Of a stretch of DNA of 64,000 nt, positions 1 through 11,200 are shown piece by piece (the first letter of the stretch is position 1; every line of letters begins with the position of its first letter). The stretch is taken from assembly GCF_000730605.1 (NCBI RefSeq), contig NZ_BBIS01000008.1, forward strand, positions 225,132 through 289,131, written 5' to 3'. The notes beneath the pieces are model-generated. The model searched no databases and was not told the origin of the DNA. It saw only the letters and a list, made by a program, of their open reading frames with translations. Made by a program: the position numbers and the translations under genes. This DNA comes from Pseudomonas monteilii NBRC 103158 = DSM 14164. Its GTDB lineage: Bacteria; Pseudomonadota; Gammaproteobacteria; Pseudomonadales; Pseudomonadaceae.

Positions 1-31
1 TACTGGGGATCTGCATTCTGGTGTTTCTTTC

Positions 32-1027
32 ATGCGGGCTTTTTGGCTTTTTCTTTTCTTCCTTTTCAGCGTACCTGCCAGCTTCGCCGAACAGCGTTGT
101 GACGCCCAGGTACCGGAGCAGCGCGCCGAGCTGGGCACGGTCAGCCTGGTGTACCAGAGCGTGGGCGCGCCGCGTGATCCGGCCTTGCTGCTGGTCATGG
201 GCCTGGGCGGGCAACTGATCCACTGGCCGGACGATGTGGTCGAGGCATTGTGCCGCCAAGGTTTCAGGGTTATTCGCTACGACAACCGCGATGTCGGGCT
301 GTCACGCTGGAACCAGGTGCCGCCGTCGGCAAACCTGACGGTGGAGCTGCTGCGTTACAAGCTGGGCTTGCCAGTGGCGGCGCCTTATACGCTGACCGAC
401 ATGGCAGACGATGGCTTACGCCTGATGGACGCCTTGGGGGTGCGCCAGTTTCATGTACTGGGCGTGAGCATGGGCGGCATGATCGCCCAGCACCTGGCAG
501 CCATGGCTCCCGAGCGCGTGCGCAGCCTGACGTTGATCATGTCCAGTTCCGGGGCGGCGGGGTTGCCGGCGCCGGCCCCGGCGCTGGTACAGTTGCTGGC
601 CCGGCGTAGCGCGCCAAACCGCGAGGTGGCCATCGAGCAGCAGGCCGACCTGCTGGCGGCGTTGGGCAGCCCAGAGGTGCGGGACGACCGCGCCGTGTTG
701 CTGCACCAGGCAGCGGTGGCTTACGACCGGGCGTTCAACCCGGACGGGGCCAAGCGCCAGATCATGGCGATCCTGGCCGAGCCAAGCCGCGTCGAGCTAT
801 TGAACCAGTTGAGGGTGCCGACCCTGGTGGTGCATGGCACGGCTGACCCGTTGCTGCCGGTGATGCATGGTGTGCACCTGGCGGCGCATATTCAAGGCAG
901 CCAGCTGCGCTTGATACCAGGGCTGGCACACCGCTTCCAGGAGCCGTTCAAAGCGCCGCTGCTGGGGGCTGTGTTGCCTTATCTGCAAGCGCATCGGCAG
1001 GATGTCACGCATATCGCAGGGCTCTGA
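32..1027 (+). CDS. exported alpha/beta hydrolase
   Basis: A 331-residue alpha/beta-hydrolase-fold protein. The first ~20 residues are a hydrophobic signal peptide ending near ASFAEQ, so export to the periplasm is likely. The nucleophile elbow GVSMGG lies near residue 148. [12 protein letters not shown] stretch supplies the acid region and GLAHRF the probable catalytic His. The substrate cannot be read from sequence; esterase or lipase-like activity is the family expectation. The gene stands alone on the plus strand, tail to tail with the glpM-like gene 18 bp away. The ATG at 32 is chosen because it directly opens the signal peptide. Confidence 0.8.
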   Translation: MRAFWLFLFFLFSVPASFAEQRCDAQVPEQRAELGTVSLVYQSVGAPRDPALLLVMGLGGQLIHWPDDVVEALCRQGFRVIRYDNRDVGLSRWNQVPPSANLTVELLRYKLGLPVAAPYTLTDMADDGLRLMDALGVRQFHVLGVSMGGMIAQHLAAMAPERVRSLTLIMSSSGAAGLPAPAPALVQLLARRSAPNREVAIEQQADLLAALGSPEVRDDRAVLLHQAAVAYDRAFNPDGAKRQIMAILAEPSRVELLNQLRVPTLVVHGTADPLLPVMHGVHLAAHIQGSQLRLIPGLAHRFQEPFKAPLLGAVLPYLQAHRQDVTHIAGL

Positions 1028-1045
1028 AACCCGCGCCGATATCAA

Positions 1046-1381
1046 TCAGTGCATCCGCACCCACAAGGTCACCAGCACGGTCGCGGCCATCAGCCAGGCC
1101 ACCGTGGCCAGTGCCAGCGATGCCTCCAGGCGCAGGCGGTCAACCAATAGATACAGGGTCGCCAGGTACACGAAATACGGAATGATCGACCACATGCCGA
1201 ACAGGATGGTGGTCTTCAGGTCGGCAATGCTGCGCCCCTTGCCAACAATGTAATGGGCAATCAGGGCAAAAGTGGGGAACAGCGGCACCAGCCCGGCGAT
1301 GTAGTAGTTACGCGTCTTTGACAGCACCGCCAGCAGCAGTACCACGCCAGCGCCCAGGGCCGCTTTGAATACCAGATCCAC
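1046..1381 (-). CDS. glpM: GlpM-family inner membrane protein
   Basis: A 111-residue protein with about four hydrophobic segments and the family-like sequence KTRNYYIAGLVPLFPTFA. This resembles the GlpM/YdgC family of small inner membrane proteins, first noted beside glycerol genes in Pseudomonas aeruginosa. Its molecular function is unknown to me. Here it is ~11 kb from glpD, downstream of aauR on the same strand with a 25-bp gap, so it may be cotranscribed with aauSR. The symbol rests on resemblance alone. Confidence 0.7.
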   Translation of the reverse strand: MDLVFKAALGAGVVLLLAVLSKTRNYYIAGLVPLFPTFALIAHYIVGKGRSIADLKTTILFGMWSIIPYFVYLATLYLLVDRLRLEASLALATVAWLMAATVLVTLWVRMH

Positions 1382-1406
1382 GTTGTTATTCCAGTTTGGG
1401 TTGAGG

Positions 1407-2735
1407 TCAGCCGAGGCCGTATTTCTTCACTTTGTCGAACAACGTGGTCTTGGCCATGCCCAGCTCCTGGCTGGCCTGGCTCAGGTTGCCCCCGGTGCGC
1501 TGCAGGGCGTCGCTGAGCAGGTTGCGTTCAAACGCCTCCACCGCCTCGGCAAAGCCCAAACCTTGGCTGGCGCCGCTGCTGGGGCCTTTCTTGAACGCCG
1601 GCAGGCCAAGCGCATAGCGTTCGGCCACGTTGCGCAACTCGCGCACATTGCCCGGCCAATCGTGGGCCATCAGGCGCGACAAGGTCTGGCTGTCCAGCGT
1701 CGGGGTTTCCCGGTCGAAGCGCAGGGCCGACTGCTGGAGGAAGTGTTCGAACAGTTGCAGGATGTCTTCGCGGCGCTCGCGCAGTGGCGGCAGTTCCAGG
1801 GTGACCACGTTCAGCCGGTAATACAGGTCGCTGCGGAACTGGCCGCTCTGGCCCATGCTGTCGAGGTCGGCCTTGGTCGCGGCAATTACCCGGCAATCCA
1901 CCGGGATGCTCTGGTTAGAGCCCAATCGTTCCAGGGTACGTTCCTGCAGCACGCGCAGCAGCTTGATCTGCAGGTTGATCGGCATGCTCTCGACTTCATC
2001 GAGGAACAGCGTGCCGCCGTTGGCGTGCTCGATCTTGCCGATGCGGCGTTTGCCGGCGCCGGTGAAGGCGTTGGCCTCATGGCCAAAAATCTCGCTTTCG
2101 AACAGGTTTTCCGGCAGGCCGCCACAGTTCAGCGCCACGAACGGTTGGCTCTGGCGGCGGCTGAAATCGTGCAGGCAGCGTGCGACCAGCTCTTTCCCGG
2201 TACCGGTTTCGCCTTCGATCAGCACGTTGGCTGAGGTATCGGCGACGTTGGCGATCAGTTCGCGCAAGTGCTCCATGGCGGGGGAACGGCCAATGATGCG
2301 GCCCTCAAGGCTGCTCTGTCCGGCCAGTTGGCGGCGTAGGGCCACCACTTCTCGCGACAGCCCGCGTTGCTCCAGTGCGCGGCGCACCACATCGACCAGG
2401 CGCTCGGGGGAGAACGGTTTTTCCATGAAGTCGTAGGCGCCGTTACGCATGGCGCCGACGGCCATGTCGATATCGCCATGGCCGGTGATCAGCACCACCG
2501 GCAGGCTGCGATCACGGGCCTTTAGGCGGTTGAGCAGTTCCAGGCCGTCAATGCCTGGCAGGCGGATGTCACTGACGACAATGCCGGCGAAATCGTCGCC
2601 GATGCGTTCCAGCGCCTGTTCGGCGCTACCCACGCCTTCGCAGGCGATATCTTCCAGCGCCAGCGCCTGCTGGCAGCCGAGCAGCACATGCGGGTCGTCT
2701 TCGACGATCAGGACGGTAAGAGGCGCTTGGTTCAT
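1407..2735 (-). CDS. aauR: sigma-54 dependent response regulator AauR
   Basis: A 442-residue NtrC/DctD-class regulator. The receiver domain (about 5-120) has Asp56 in VVSDIRLPG as phospho-acceptor. The AAA+ domain (about 145-370) has Walker A GETGTGKE, and the C-terminal Fis-type HTH ends in LGMAKTTLFDKVKKYG. The sigma-54 contact loop reads NAFTGA rather than the textbook GAFTGA. Its start overlaps the end of the kinase gene by 4 bp, so the two are coupled. By homology and neighbourhood it activates the aat transporter for glutamate and aspartate with RpoN; matching promoter elements lie upstream of aatJ. Confidence 0.9.
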   Translation of the reverse strand: MNQAPLTVLIVEDDPHVLLGCQQALALEDIACEGVGSAEQALERIGDDFAGIVVSDIRLPGIDGLELLNRLKARDRSLPVVLITGHGDIDMAVGAMRNGAYDFMEKPFSPERLVDVVRRALEQRGLSREVVALRRQLAGQSSLEGRIIGRSPAMEHLRELIANVADTSANVLIEGETGTGKELVARCLHDFSRRQSQPFVALNCGGLPENLFESEIFGHEANAFTGAGKRRIGKIEHANGGTLFLDEVESMPINLQIKLLRVLQERTLERLGSNQSIPVDCRVIAATKADLDSMGQSGQFRSDLYYRLNVVTLELPPLRERREDILQLFEHFLQQSALRFDRETPTLDSQTLSRLMAHDWPGNVRELRNVAERYALGLPAFKKGPSSGASQGLGFAEAVEAFERNLLSDALQRTGGNLSQASQELGMAKTTLFDKVKKYGLG

Positions 2736-4639
2736 GGGTGCTCTGCCGATTCGCTAGGGGGAGAAACCAGGGGCAAGGCCAGGACGAAGGCCGTGCCGCC
2801 AGTGGCGGGGTGCTCGACGTTGAGGCTGCCCTTGGCGGCGGCGGCAAGGCTCGCCGACAAGGTCAGGCCCAGGCCCAGGCCATGTTCGCCCGGTTTGGTG
2901 GTGAAGAAAGGTTCGAACAGGTGCTTGCGCGCCTCGGCATCGATGCCGTGGCCATTGTCGCGCACCTGCAAGCGGTACTTGTCGCCCTGCAGGTCGCCTT
3001 CCAGCCATAGCTCGGGCAGCGGTTGCGCGGCCATGGCATCAAGCGCGTTGCCGATCAGGTTGACCAGAATCTGTTCGAGGCGCGTCTGGTCGATAGCCAG
3101 CTGCTGGTCGTCGAACTGGTGGTGCAACTGCAAATGGCAGGCGCTGATGCGGTTGGCCAATACTTGCAAGGTCGCCTCCACCGCCTTGGCCAGCGAGGCC
3201 TGGCCGCTGTCATCGCCGCGCCGGGCGAAGGAGCGCAGGCTGGCGGTGATGCGGCCCATGCGGTCAATAAGGTCGTTCATGGTGCGCAGGTTGGTGCTGG
3301 CGGTTTCCAGTGCCCCACGTTCGAGGAAACGCACCGTGTTGCCAGACAAGGTGCGCAACGCGGCCAGCGGCTGGTTCAGCTCATGGGCGATACTGGTGGA
3401 CATTTGCCCGATGGCCGCCAGCTTACCGGCCTGCACCAACTCATCCTGGGCGTGGCGCAAGGTTTGCTCTGCATGCCGGCGCTCGCGAATTTGCCCCTTC
3501 AGGCGTTCGTTGCTGGCACGCAGGTCGGCGGTGCGCTCGGCAATCCGCCGCTCCAGCTGGCTATTCGCTTCCTCAAGGGCTTCACGGGCTGCCAGGCGGG
3601 TAGCGATGACCTTGCGTCGTTCGTTCCAGGCGATGCCGAGGATCGCCAGCAAGGCGAACGCCACGCCCACCAGAATACCCTGCACCATGGATTCGCGGCG
3701 CAGGTCCTGCAGCGGGGTCAGCAGGGTGAAATGCCAGGGTGTATCCACCAGGCGACGGGTCTGCGCCAGGTAGGCAACCTCGTGGGGTTTGCCTTTTGCG
3801 GTTTCGCTGTTGGCCGGGAAGGTCAGTTTTTCCACGCCATCGGCCAGGGTTTCCCGGGCCAGTGGCTGCAACTCGTTCAGCGGCCACCAGTAGTATTGCA
3901 GGCTGCGCGCCAGGCGCTCCTTGATTTGCGGGGTCAGCGGACGCACCGACTTCAGGCGTCGGGCCGGGTCGCTGGAAAGGATGATGATGCCGTTCTCGTC
4001 ACTGACGAACGCCTCCAGACGGGCACGTTGCCAGCGCTCCTCAAGCGTGTCCAGGCGCACCTTGATCACGGCCACGCCGATGATCTTGCCGTGCTCCTCC
4101 AGGCCATGAGCCAGGTAGTAGCCAGCCTCGCCGGTGGTGCTGCCGATGCCATAGAAACGCCCAGGCTCACCGCGCACGGCTGTCTGGAAGTAGGCGCGGA
4201 ACGACAGGTCTTCACCCAGGAACGAGTCGGCGTCGCGCCAGTTGCTGGTGGCCTGTACCCGGCCATTGGTATCGAGAACGAAGATGGCTCGGCTGCGGCT
4301 GCGCCGGTTCAGGCCCTCAAGGTATTCGTTTACCGTTTGCCGTGAGCCGCCGTCCGGGTCGGTGAGCAGGTGCGAGACGCTGTCTTCCAGCTCCAGCAGG
4401 CTCGGCAGGTAGGTGTACTTGCTGATTTCGCTTTCGACGGTGCGCGCGTGCAGCTCCAGCTGGCGCTCACCGTTTTCGCTGAGGGTGCGAATGCCGTTGC
4501 TTTCGCTGATCAGGTAGCCAGCCATCCCCAGTCCGACCATCAGCAGGATGATCAGGGGCGGCAACAGCAATTGGCGGAGCAGGCGGGAATTCACGGCAGG
4601 CTTTGCAGGGAGAAGAAGCGAAGGATCGCATTTCATCAC
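2732..4639 (-). CDS. aauS: sensor histidine kinase AauS
   Basis: A 635-residue membrane kinase of the DctB type. A TM segment near residues 25-45 and a second near 320-340 enclose a large periplasmic sensor of dCache type. A cytoplasmic coiled coil follows (the ERRIAERTADLRASNERL stretch). The phospho-acceptor is His419 in SIAHELNQPL. The HATPase domain shows NLIGNALDA and GHGLGLGLTL-type motifs. It phosphorylates AauR, encoded next with a 4-bp overlap. The expected signal is acidic amino acids or their amides, from the adjacent transporter genes and the family. Confidence 0.9.
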   Translation of the reverse strand: MMKCDPSLLLPAKPAVNSRLLRQLLLPPLIILLMVGLGMAGYLISESNGIRTLSENGERQLELHARTVESEISKYTYLPSLLELEDSVSHLLTDPDGGSRQTVNEYLEGLNRRSRSRAIFVLDTNGRVQATSNWRDADSFLGEDLSFRAYFQTAVRGEPGRFYGIGSTTGEAGYYLAHGLEEHGKIIGVAVIKVRLDTLEERWQRARLEAFVSDENGIIILSSDPARRLKSVRPLTPQIKERLARSLQYYWWPLNELQPLARETLADGVEKLTFPANSETAKGKPHEVAYLAQTRRLVDTPWHFTLLTPLQDLRRESMVQGILVGVAFALLAILGIAWNERRKVIATRLAAREALEEANSQLERRIAERTADLRASNERLKGQIRERRHAEQTLRHAQDELVQAGKLAAIGQMSTSIAHELNQPLAALRTLSGNTVRFLERGALETASTNLRTMNDLIDRMGRITASLRSFARRGDDSGQASLAKAVEATLQVLANRISACHLQLHHQFDDQQLAIDQTRLEQILVNLIGNALDAMAAQPLPELWLEGDLQGDKYRLQVRDNGHGIDAEARKHLFEPFFTTKPGEHGLGLGLTLSASLAAAAKGSLNVEHPATGGTAFVLALPLVSPPSESAEHP

Positions 4640-4709
4640 AGTGGCCTTGTCACGACCAGCGCCAACTGCCCGAAAGGGCAGCGGCGCCGACCGGTTCAGT
4701 GAGGCAAAA

Positions 4710-5440
<731 letters not shown>

Positions 5441-5444
<4 letters not shown>

Positions 5445-6112
5445 ACGGTGATCCTTTTTTGCAGGCGCTTGACCAGCCACGAAGCGGAGAAGCTGATGAG
5501 GAAGTACACGACACCGGCGAAGATCAGGAACTCATGGGAGCGCCCGATGATGTCGCCGTTGGAGCGTGCCGAGTTGAGGAAGTCCACCAGGCCTACGGTG
5601 TACACCAGCGAGGTGTCCTGGAACAGGATGATGCTCTGCTGCAACAGCAGCGGGGTCATCTTGCGGAAGGCCTGGGGCAGGATGATAAGGCGCATGGTCT
5701 GGCCGTAGGTCATGCCCAGGGCCTGGGCGGCGCCCATCTGGCCCTTGGAAATCGACTGCACGCCAGCGCGGACGATTTCGCAGAAGTAGGCGGCCTCGAA
5801 CATCATGAACGCCACCACGCAGGAGGTGAAGGCACCCACCGGGGTGTCCTCGCCGGTGATCCAGCGCAGCACGAATGGCACCGCCAGGTAGAACCAGGTG
5901 ATCACCAGCAGCAGAGGGATGGAACGGAAGTAGTTGACGTAAGCGCCGGCCACGTTCGACAGCAGCTTGTTCGACGACAAGCGCATCAGGGCCAAGATGG
6001 TGCCCAGCACGATGCCGCCAACCACGCCCATGACCATCAGTTGCAGGGTCATGACCATGCCTTCCCACAAGGCAGGCAGGGCCGGGATGATTTCGCTGAA
6101 ATCCATGTCCAT
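5441..6112 (-). CDS. aatM: glutamate/aspartate ABC transporter permease
   Basis: A 223-residue HisM/GltK-type permease with about five TM segments. It has the EAA-type loop [29 protein letters not shown] that contacts the ATPase. The ATG at 6112 directly abuts the aatQ stop codon and the end overlaps aatP by 4 bp, so translation of aatQMP is probably coupled. It pairs with AatQ to form the inner membrane channel for acidic amino acids. Confidence 0.9.
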
Positions 6113-6859
6113 TTATTTGCCCCCTACGGAAATCAGGCCAGGCACCGAGACTTTCTTCTCGACCATGCGCATCAGCAGCATCAGGCCCATGTTCAGGGTG
6201 AAGTAGATCAGCGTGGCCAGGGTAAAGGCCTCGAACAGGTTGGCCGAGAACTCGGCGGTTTGCTTGGTTTGTGCCAGCAGCTCCATCAGGCCGATCAGTG
6301 ACGCCACCGAGGAGTTCTTGAACACGTTCAAGAATTCTGACGTGAGCGGCGGAATGATGATCCGGTAGGCTTGCGGCAGCAGCACGTTGGTGTAGATCTG
6401 CGGCAGGCTGAAGCCCATGGCACGGGCAGCGGCTTCCTGGCCGCGGGGCAGCGCCTGGATACCGGTACGTACCTGTTCACACACGCGGGCGGCGGTGAAC
6501 AGGCCCAGGCAGATCACCACGCTGATCAGTGCCGAGGTCGTCGGGTTGAGGTCTTGCTTGAACCATTCCTGCAGGCCTTCGGGCAACAGGTCCGGTACCA
6601 GGAAGTACCAGATGAACAGCTGCACCAGCAGCGGCACGTTGCGGAACAGCTCCACATAGGCGGTCGCGATACCGGATACCACGCGGTTCGGCACGGTACG
6701 CATCACACCGAGCACCGAGCCCAGCAGCAAGGCGATAATCCAGGCGGAAATGGCGATGGCGATGGTCCAGCCCAGACCGGTGACGTACCAGTCCAGATAA
6801 GTTTCGCTGCCCACGCCGGTGGACTTGAAGAACACGCCCCAGTCCCAGTTGTAATTCAT
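6113..6859 (-). CDS. aatQ: glutamate/aspartate ABC transporter permease
   Basis: A 248-residue GltJ-type permease. Residues 1-30 (NYNWDWGVFFKSTG) are a periplasmic leader typical of GltJ, followed by about five TM segments and the ATPase-contact loop AAARAMGFSLPQIYTNVLLP. It heterodimerises with AatM. It is separated from aatJ by 147 bp that contain a strong hairpin, the usual layout when the binding protein is made in excess over the membrane subunits. Confidence 0.9.
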   Translation of the reverse strand: MNYNWDWGVFFKSTGVGSETYLDWYVTGLGWTIAIAISAWIIALLLGSVLGVMRTVPNRVVSGIATAYVELFRNVPLLVQLFIWYFLVPDLLPEGLQEWFKQDLNPTTSALISVVICLGLFTAARVCEQVRTGIQALPRGQEAAARAMGFSLPQIYTNVLLPQAYRIIIPPLTSEFLNVFKNSSVASLIGLMELLAQTKQTAEFSANLFEAFTLATLIYFTLNMGLMLLMRMVEKKVSVPGLISVGGK

Positions 6860-6901
6860 CGGGATTTCCCCTCAGACGGTTGTTTCACGGGCACCTTCGA
6901 G

Positions 6902-6930
6902 CATCCGGGGGCGCTGGGCGCCCTCGGATG
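6902..6930 (-). terminator. intercistronic hairpin between aatJ and aatQ
   Basis: A 13-bp stem (CATCCGGGGGCGC against GCGCCCTCGGATG, one mismatch) closes a TGG loop. No T-tract follows on either strand. It is therefore more likely a partial terminator or a 3' stability element for aatJ mRNA than a full stop before aatQMP. Confidence 0.55.
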
Positions 6931-7006
6931 AAAGGGTAGACACTAATGTTGCGGCCTGTGGGTTCAATCGTGCGCGGATGCGCATCAGGCCACTAAACGC
7001 TGAGGA

Positions 7007-7924
7007 TCAGGACTTCTTCTCGTCCGCTGCCTTGTCGGTCGGCTCGGCGATCAGTTTCTTCAGCTCTTCGCTCATCGGGAACTGCAGGTTCAGGCCCTTT
7101 GGCGGGATCGGCTGCTGGAACCACTTGTCGTAGCTCTTGTTGACTTCGCCCGACTTGAAGTAACCGACGATGGCGTCATCGACCGCTTTCTTGAAGGCTG
7201 CGTCATCCTTGCGCACCATGCAGCCGTAGATTTCGTACGACTGCGGGGTACCGGTGATGACCCAGTCCGACGGTTTGCGGGCCTTGGCCATTTCGCCGGC
7301 GAGCAGGGCGTCGTCCATCATGAAGGCCACGGCGCGGCCGCTTTCGAGCATGTTGAAGGCTTCACCGTGGTCCTTGGCGGAAATCACGTTCATCTTCATC
7401 TGCTTGTCGGCGTTCATCGCCTTAAGGATGCGTTCGGACGTGGTGCCCGCAGTGGTTACCACGTTCTTGCCGGCCAGGTCCGGGAAGTCTTTGTATGCCG
7501 GCTGACCGTCCTTGACCTTGGTCAGCAGGCGGGTACCGACTTCGAAGATGCCGACCGAGAAGCCGACTTGCTGCTGGCGCTCGACGTTGTTGGTGGTGGA
7601 GCCGCACTCCAGGTCGACGGTGCCGTTCTGCACCAGCGGGATACGGGTCTGAGAGGTGACCAGGTTGTAACGGACCTTGATGTCCGTGCCCAGTTGCTTC
7701 TTCAGGGCGTCGACGACAGCCAGCTGGATGTCATGCGAGTAGCCCACGGGCTCGGGCTTGCCGGCCAGGTAGGAAAACGGGATGGAGGAGTCGCGGTGGC
7801 CCAGGGTGATGGTGCCCGATTCCTTGATCTTCTTCAGGGTGCCGGTCAGTTCTTCTGCCATGGCTGGCGAAGCGATCACAGCAGCCGCGATGGCGGCGCC
7901 CAGCAATTGACGAACGATACGCAT
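7007..7924 (-). CDS. aatJ: glutamate/aspartate periplasmic binding protein
   Basis: A 305-residue solute-binding protein (GltI/SBP_bac_3 class). The start at 7924 gives MRIVRQLLGAAIAAAVIASPAMAEE, a clean Sec signal peptide, with GAGGAAAA about 6 bp upstream. A 32-codon longer frame is rejected because it buries the signal peptide. Family-type sequence includes SIPFSYLAG, VQNGTVDLECGSTTN and IPPKGLNLQFPMSEEL. It captures glutamate or aspartate for AatQMP. It heads the cluster; a sigma-54 promoter and AauR-like sites are read upstream. Confidence 0.92.
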   Translation of the reverse strand: MRIVRQLLGAAIAAAVIASPAMAEELTGTLKKIKESGTITLGHRDSSIPFSYLAGKPEPVGYSHDIQLAVVDALKKQLGTDIKVRYNLVTSQTRIPLVQNGTVDLECGSTTNNVERQQQVGFSVGIFEVGTRLLTKVKDGQPAYKDFPDLAGKNVVTTAGTTSERILKAMNADKQMKMNVISAKDHGEAFNMLESGRAVAFMMDDALLAGEMAKARKPSDWVITGTPQSYEIYGCMVRKDDAAFKKAVDDAIVGYFKSGEVNKSYDKWFQQPIPPKGLNLQFPMSEELKKLIAEPTDKAADEKKS

Positions 7925-8026
7925 CAAATTTTCCTCGACGTGTTTGTTTTTTTTATGGAGCCGTTGGCGGACTCTTTCGTTCAACGAATACCGCAAGAAG
8001 CGAGTGCATTCGGCTACCAAGTGTAG

Positions 8027-8042
8027 AGCATGACTCGTGCCA
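8027..8042 (-). promoter_or_regulatory. sigma-54 (-24/-12) promoter of aatJ
   Basis: On the minus strand the sequence is TGGCAC-N5-ATGCT, giving GG and GC dinucleotides exactly 10 nt apart as in RpoN promoters. The predicted start is near 8015, leaving a ~90-nt leader before the aatJ ATG. The adjacent AauR-type regulator is sigma-54 dependent, which fits. Confidence 0.75.
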
Positions 8043-8118
8043 AGCCCTGACTCCGATCATAACGCCGCGAAAATCCTGGGGTTTGAAGTTTTCCAGGCAA
8101 TTGCAACGTAATTTTTCG

Positions 8119-8163
8119 GCCGGTATTCCGAACGCGTTGCATTTTGGTGTTCGGTAATCCGAA
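8119..8163. promoter_or_regulatory. two AauR-like operator dyads upstream of aatJ
   Basis: TTCGGTAATCCGAA at 8150-8163 is a perfect TTCGG-N4-CCGAA dyad, which is the AauR site as I recall it from the literature. GCCGGTATTCCGAA at 8119-8132 matches the right arm fully and the left arm in three of five positions. Their centres are 31 bp apart, about three helical turns. They sit ~110-145 bp upstream of the predicted aatJ start, a normal enhancer distance. Confidence 0.7.
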
Positions 8164-8257
8164 TGGGGGGCTGGTGAGTTGATGGTACTCATATTTAATT
8201 ACCACTTTCGTAGCGTGAGGCCGTGGCCTGCTACCTGAATTTCAGGAGGCAGAACCC

Positions 8258-11200
8258 ATGACCGATGCGCGTGAACACCTTGGCTCGAACCCCATCCCTG
8301 CGGATTCCATTGATGCCGTGATCGCCAAGCAAATACCGGACTGGATCAGAAAGGCGTCTGTCGAAGCGCTCAGGGATCTGCACCTTGCCTTGCGTGCGGA
8401 GCAGGCGGGTGCAGAACGCGTAAGAGAACTGCTGAAAGGCCTTGCCGGGCTGGTGGAGTTCTCCGCGCCAAAGCTGGAGAAGCAACTGCAAGCGGAGCAC
8501 AACATCAACGTGGATGTACGCAAAGCCTCTCTGTGCACGGTGGTGCGAAAGGAATACGCCAGTATGTTTCCACTGCCCCCCGTTGTGCGCGTTGTGCGTA
8601 CCGCTTCGGTGCCCCTGTTGTCTGCGGCCCTGCATAACTTCGCCCTGGATGAAGTGCAGGCCCGGCCCCGGATTCGTCGCCGGCTCGAGGCCCCATCTGG
8701 TGCAGTTTTACCTGTCTCTTTCGTGCAGTTTGCCAAGCTAAGCCGTGAACTGGATCTTGGCGGCCTGTACCAGAACACACTGCATCAGACTTTGCTGCCC
8801 GCCGATGAGCAGGCTCGGCAAAACGTGGCGAACCTGCTTGAAGAGTCTTCCCGCTCAGCCATGGAGGCCGCTGTGCGTATTGCGGCGCTCAAAGGGCTGA
8901 TTGATGAGCACACGAGCGTGCAGCTTTTGAGTCTCTGCGACAAGACGGCATCGGGCAGTATGCAAGGCGTTGAATCGAGCCCGGCTTCACCGAACATGTT
9001 CAAGATTCGGCAGCTTTATGTATTGGGCAAATGCGTACACGGAGTGGTGACTGTTGAAGTCAGAGACAGTAAGGGAGCAATGCGCAATCTGCTGGTGTGG
9101 ATCCCGGGTGATCCCGTTCAGGCCATTCAGCATTTCCGGTCCTGGGACGGGTTCTATGAGGTATTGGGGTTGCGTTTGCACGAGGCAGCCTATGCCAGTT
9201 TTTTCGGCCGGTTCATCGCCGAGCGTGATCGGATTTCATTCAGTACCCAGCTTGAGGGGCGCAAAGAGAAAGCCAAGGCTGGCACACCGCTCAGCCTCGA
9301 TTGTCGAAACCTGGTTGTTGAACTGTCGCTGTTCCGCTACCTGCGGAGCCAGCGTATCGACAAGATTCTTGATGACGCCAAGGTTCTGGCCATCCCGACC
9401 GGCGTCAAGGATGCCGAGTCGCGTAACGCCGAACTGAGATCCTATGCAAGTACCGGATTGGCGTTGCTTGGCCTGGCTGGTTTTTTTGTCCCGGTGCTGG
9501 GTGAGGTCATGCTGGGCATTGCAGCGCTTCAAGTCGCCGACGAAGTCTATGAGGGCTATCAGGATTGGAAAATCGGTGATCGGCAGGCTGCGCTGGGGCA
9601 TTTGTTCTCGGTAGCAGAAACGATTGTCGTTGGTGCGGCCCTGGGGGCGGGTGCAACGGCAGGCGCACGGCTGTTAGAGCGCGTGAGCTTTGTTGATGAA
9701 TTGATACCGGTAGTGGTTGGCAACGAGCGCCTGAAACTGTGCTCCAGGGACATGAGTGCCTACCGTGTCGACAGAATGGGTAGCCCGTCGACGGGGCTGG
9801 TCTCTATCGATCGCCAGGCTGGGCATCTGCGTTTGTCAGAAGGGGATTTCCAGCTGGCGAGTTCTCGGGATCGCAAGGACCTGCTGATCCGCCACCCTAC
9901 GCGTGAAGATGCCTACCGCCCACTGCTGGAGCGCAATGGCAGTGGTGGTTGGCGCCATGCGCTCGAGCAACCTCAGGAATGGCAGGGAGAGCATTTGTTA
10001 TTGCAGAGGCTGGCGGCCAGGTTCACTGATATCAGCCCAGAGCAGGCTACGGCCGTGCTCGATTGCACAGGTTTCGATGAGGCGCAGTTACGGCGCTTGA
10101 ACGTAGAAAACGCGCCCACACCTGCGCGCCTTCAGGATGCGTTGGACCGTTACCGGTTACATGCTGCGCATCCTGCGATGGATACCGCTGCTTTCGACAT
10201 GTTGGTCGCGGCGGCGCAGGAGGCTGAAGAGGTGGAAGATGCTCTACTGCGCCGGCATTTCCCAGGGCTCAGCGTGCGAGGCGCAAAAGAAATACGTCAG
10301 CAAGTGAACAGTGGTGATCTGGAGCTGCTGAATAGCACCGGGCGGGTGTCGCTGGCCATGGCAGAAAGAGCGCGCTGGTTTCTCCGTGACAGCCGCCTGG
10401 ACCGAGCCTGCGCGGGCTTGAGGCAAGCATCTGCGGTTAACACCGATACTGAACGATTGGCCTTGGGGTTGGTACAGGAACTCGCGGCCTGGCCCGATTC
10501 GCTTCGCGTCGAGTTACGGGAGGGCTCGCCCGAAGGGGATGTGCTTGGCCGGGTGGGGGCCGAGGTGTCACAGCAGGTCATTTGCATCGTGCGCGAGAAA
10601 CGCCGTTACAGCATTCATGATCTGACGGGGGGCGCTCAAGCTGGCGTGACTACCACCGACAGCCTCATGAATGCGCTCTTGCTGGTGATGGGGGAAGACC
10701 AGAAGTTACTGCTGGGGGATGCAATGCTTAGTGAGTCGCAATTGGTAAACGTGCTGGCAGCTCACGCGCGCCTTCACCGCGATGTTGCGTCCCGGCTCAT
10801 TGGGCAAGGACCTGTCCCTGGGGCTGTACGGCCGCCGGTTCGCTTTGCCGATGGTCGGCTTGGCTACCCGCTGAGTGGGCGAGGGAATGGCCGTGCGCAA
10901 GCCAGCAGGCGCGGAATCAGGCAGATTTTTCCCACGCTCAACGATGAGCAGCTGCAGCGCTATGTGTTGGATGCCATGGCAGCGGGGGCTGACCCGTGGT
11001 CACGGTATGAGCGGTTACATGAGCAGTGGATGAGCCTGCGTCAAGGGCTGGCGAGTTGGCGAGCGGAGTATGTAAATATTCTCGACCTGCTAAGGCGCAG
11101 CAGAGTGGTGAGGGCAATTCGCCGTTGCTGGCGCCGTAAAGCGGGAATGTTGAGCGATGGCACTTACGCGCTAGAGATTTGCGCCGAACGGGTGGGCCGC

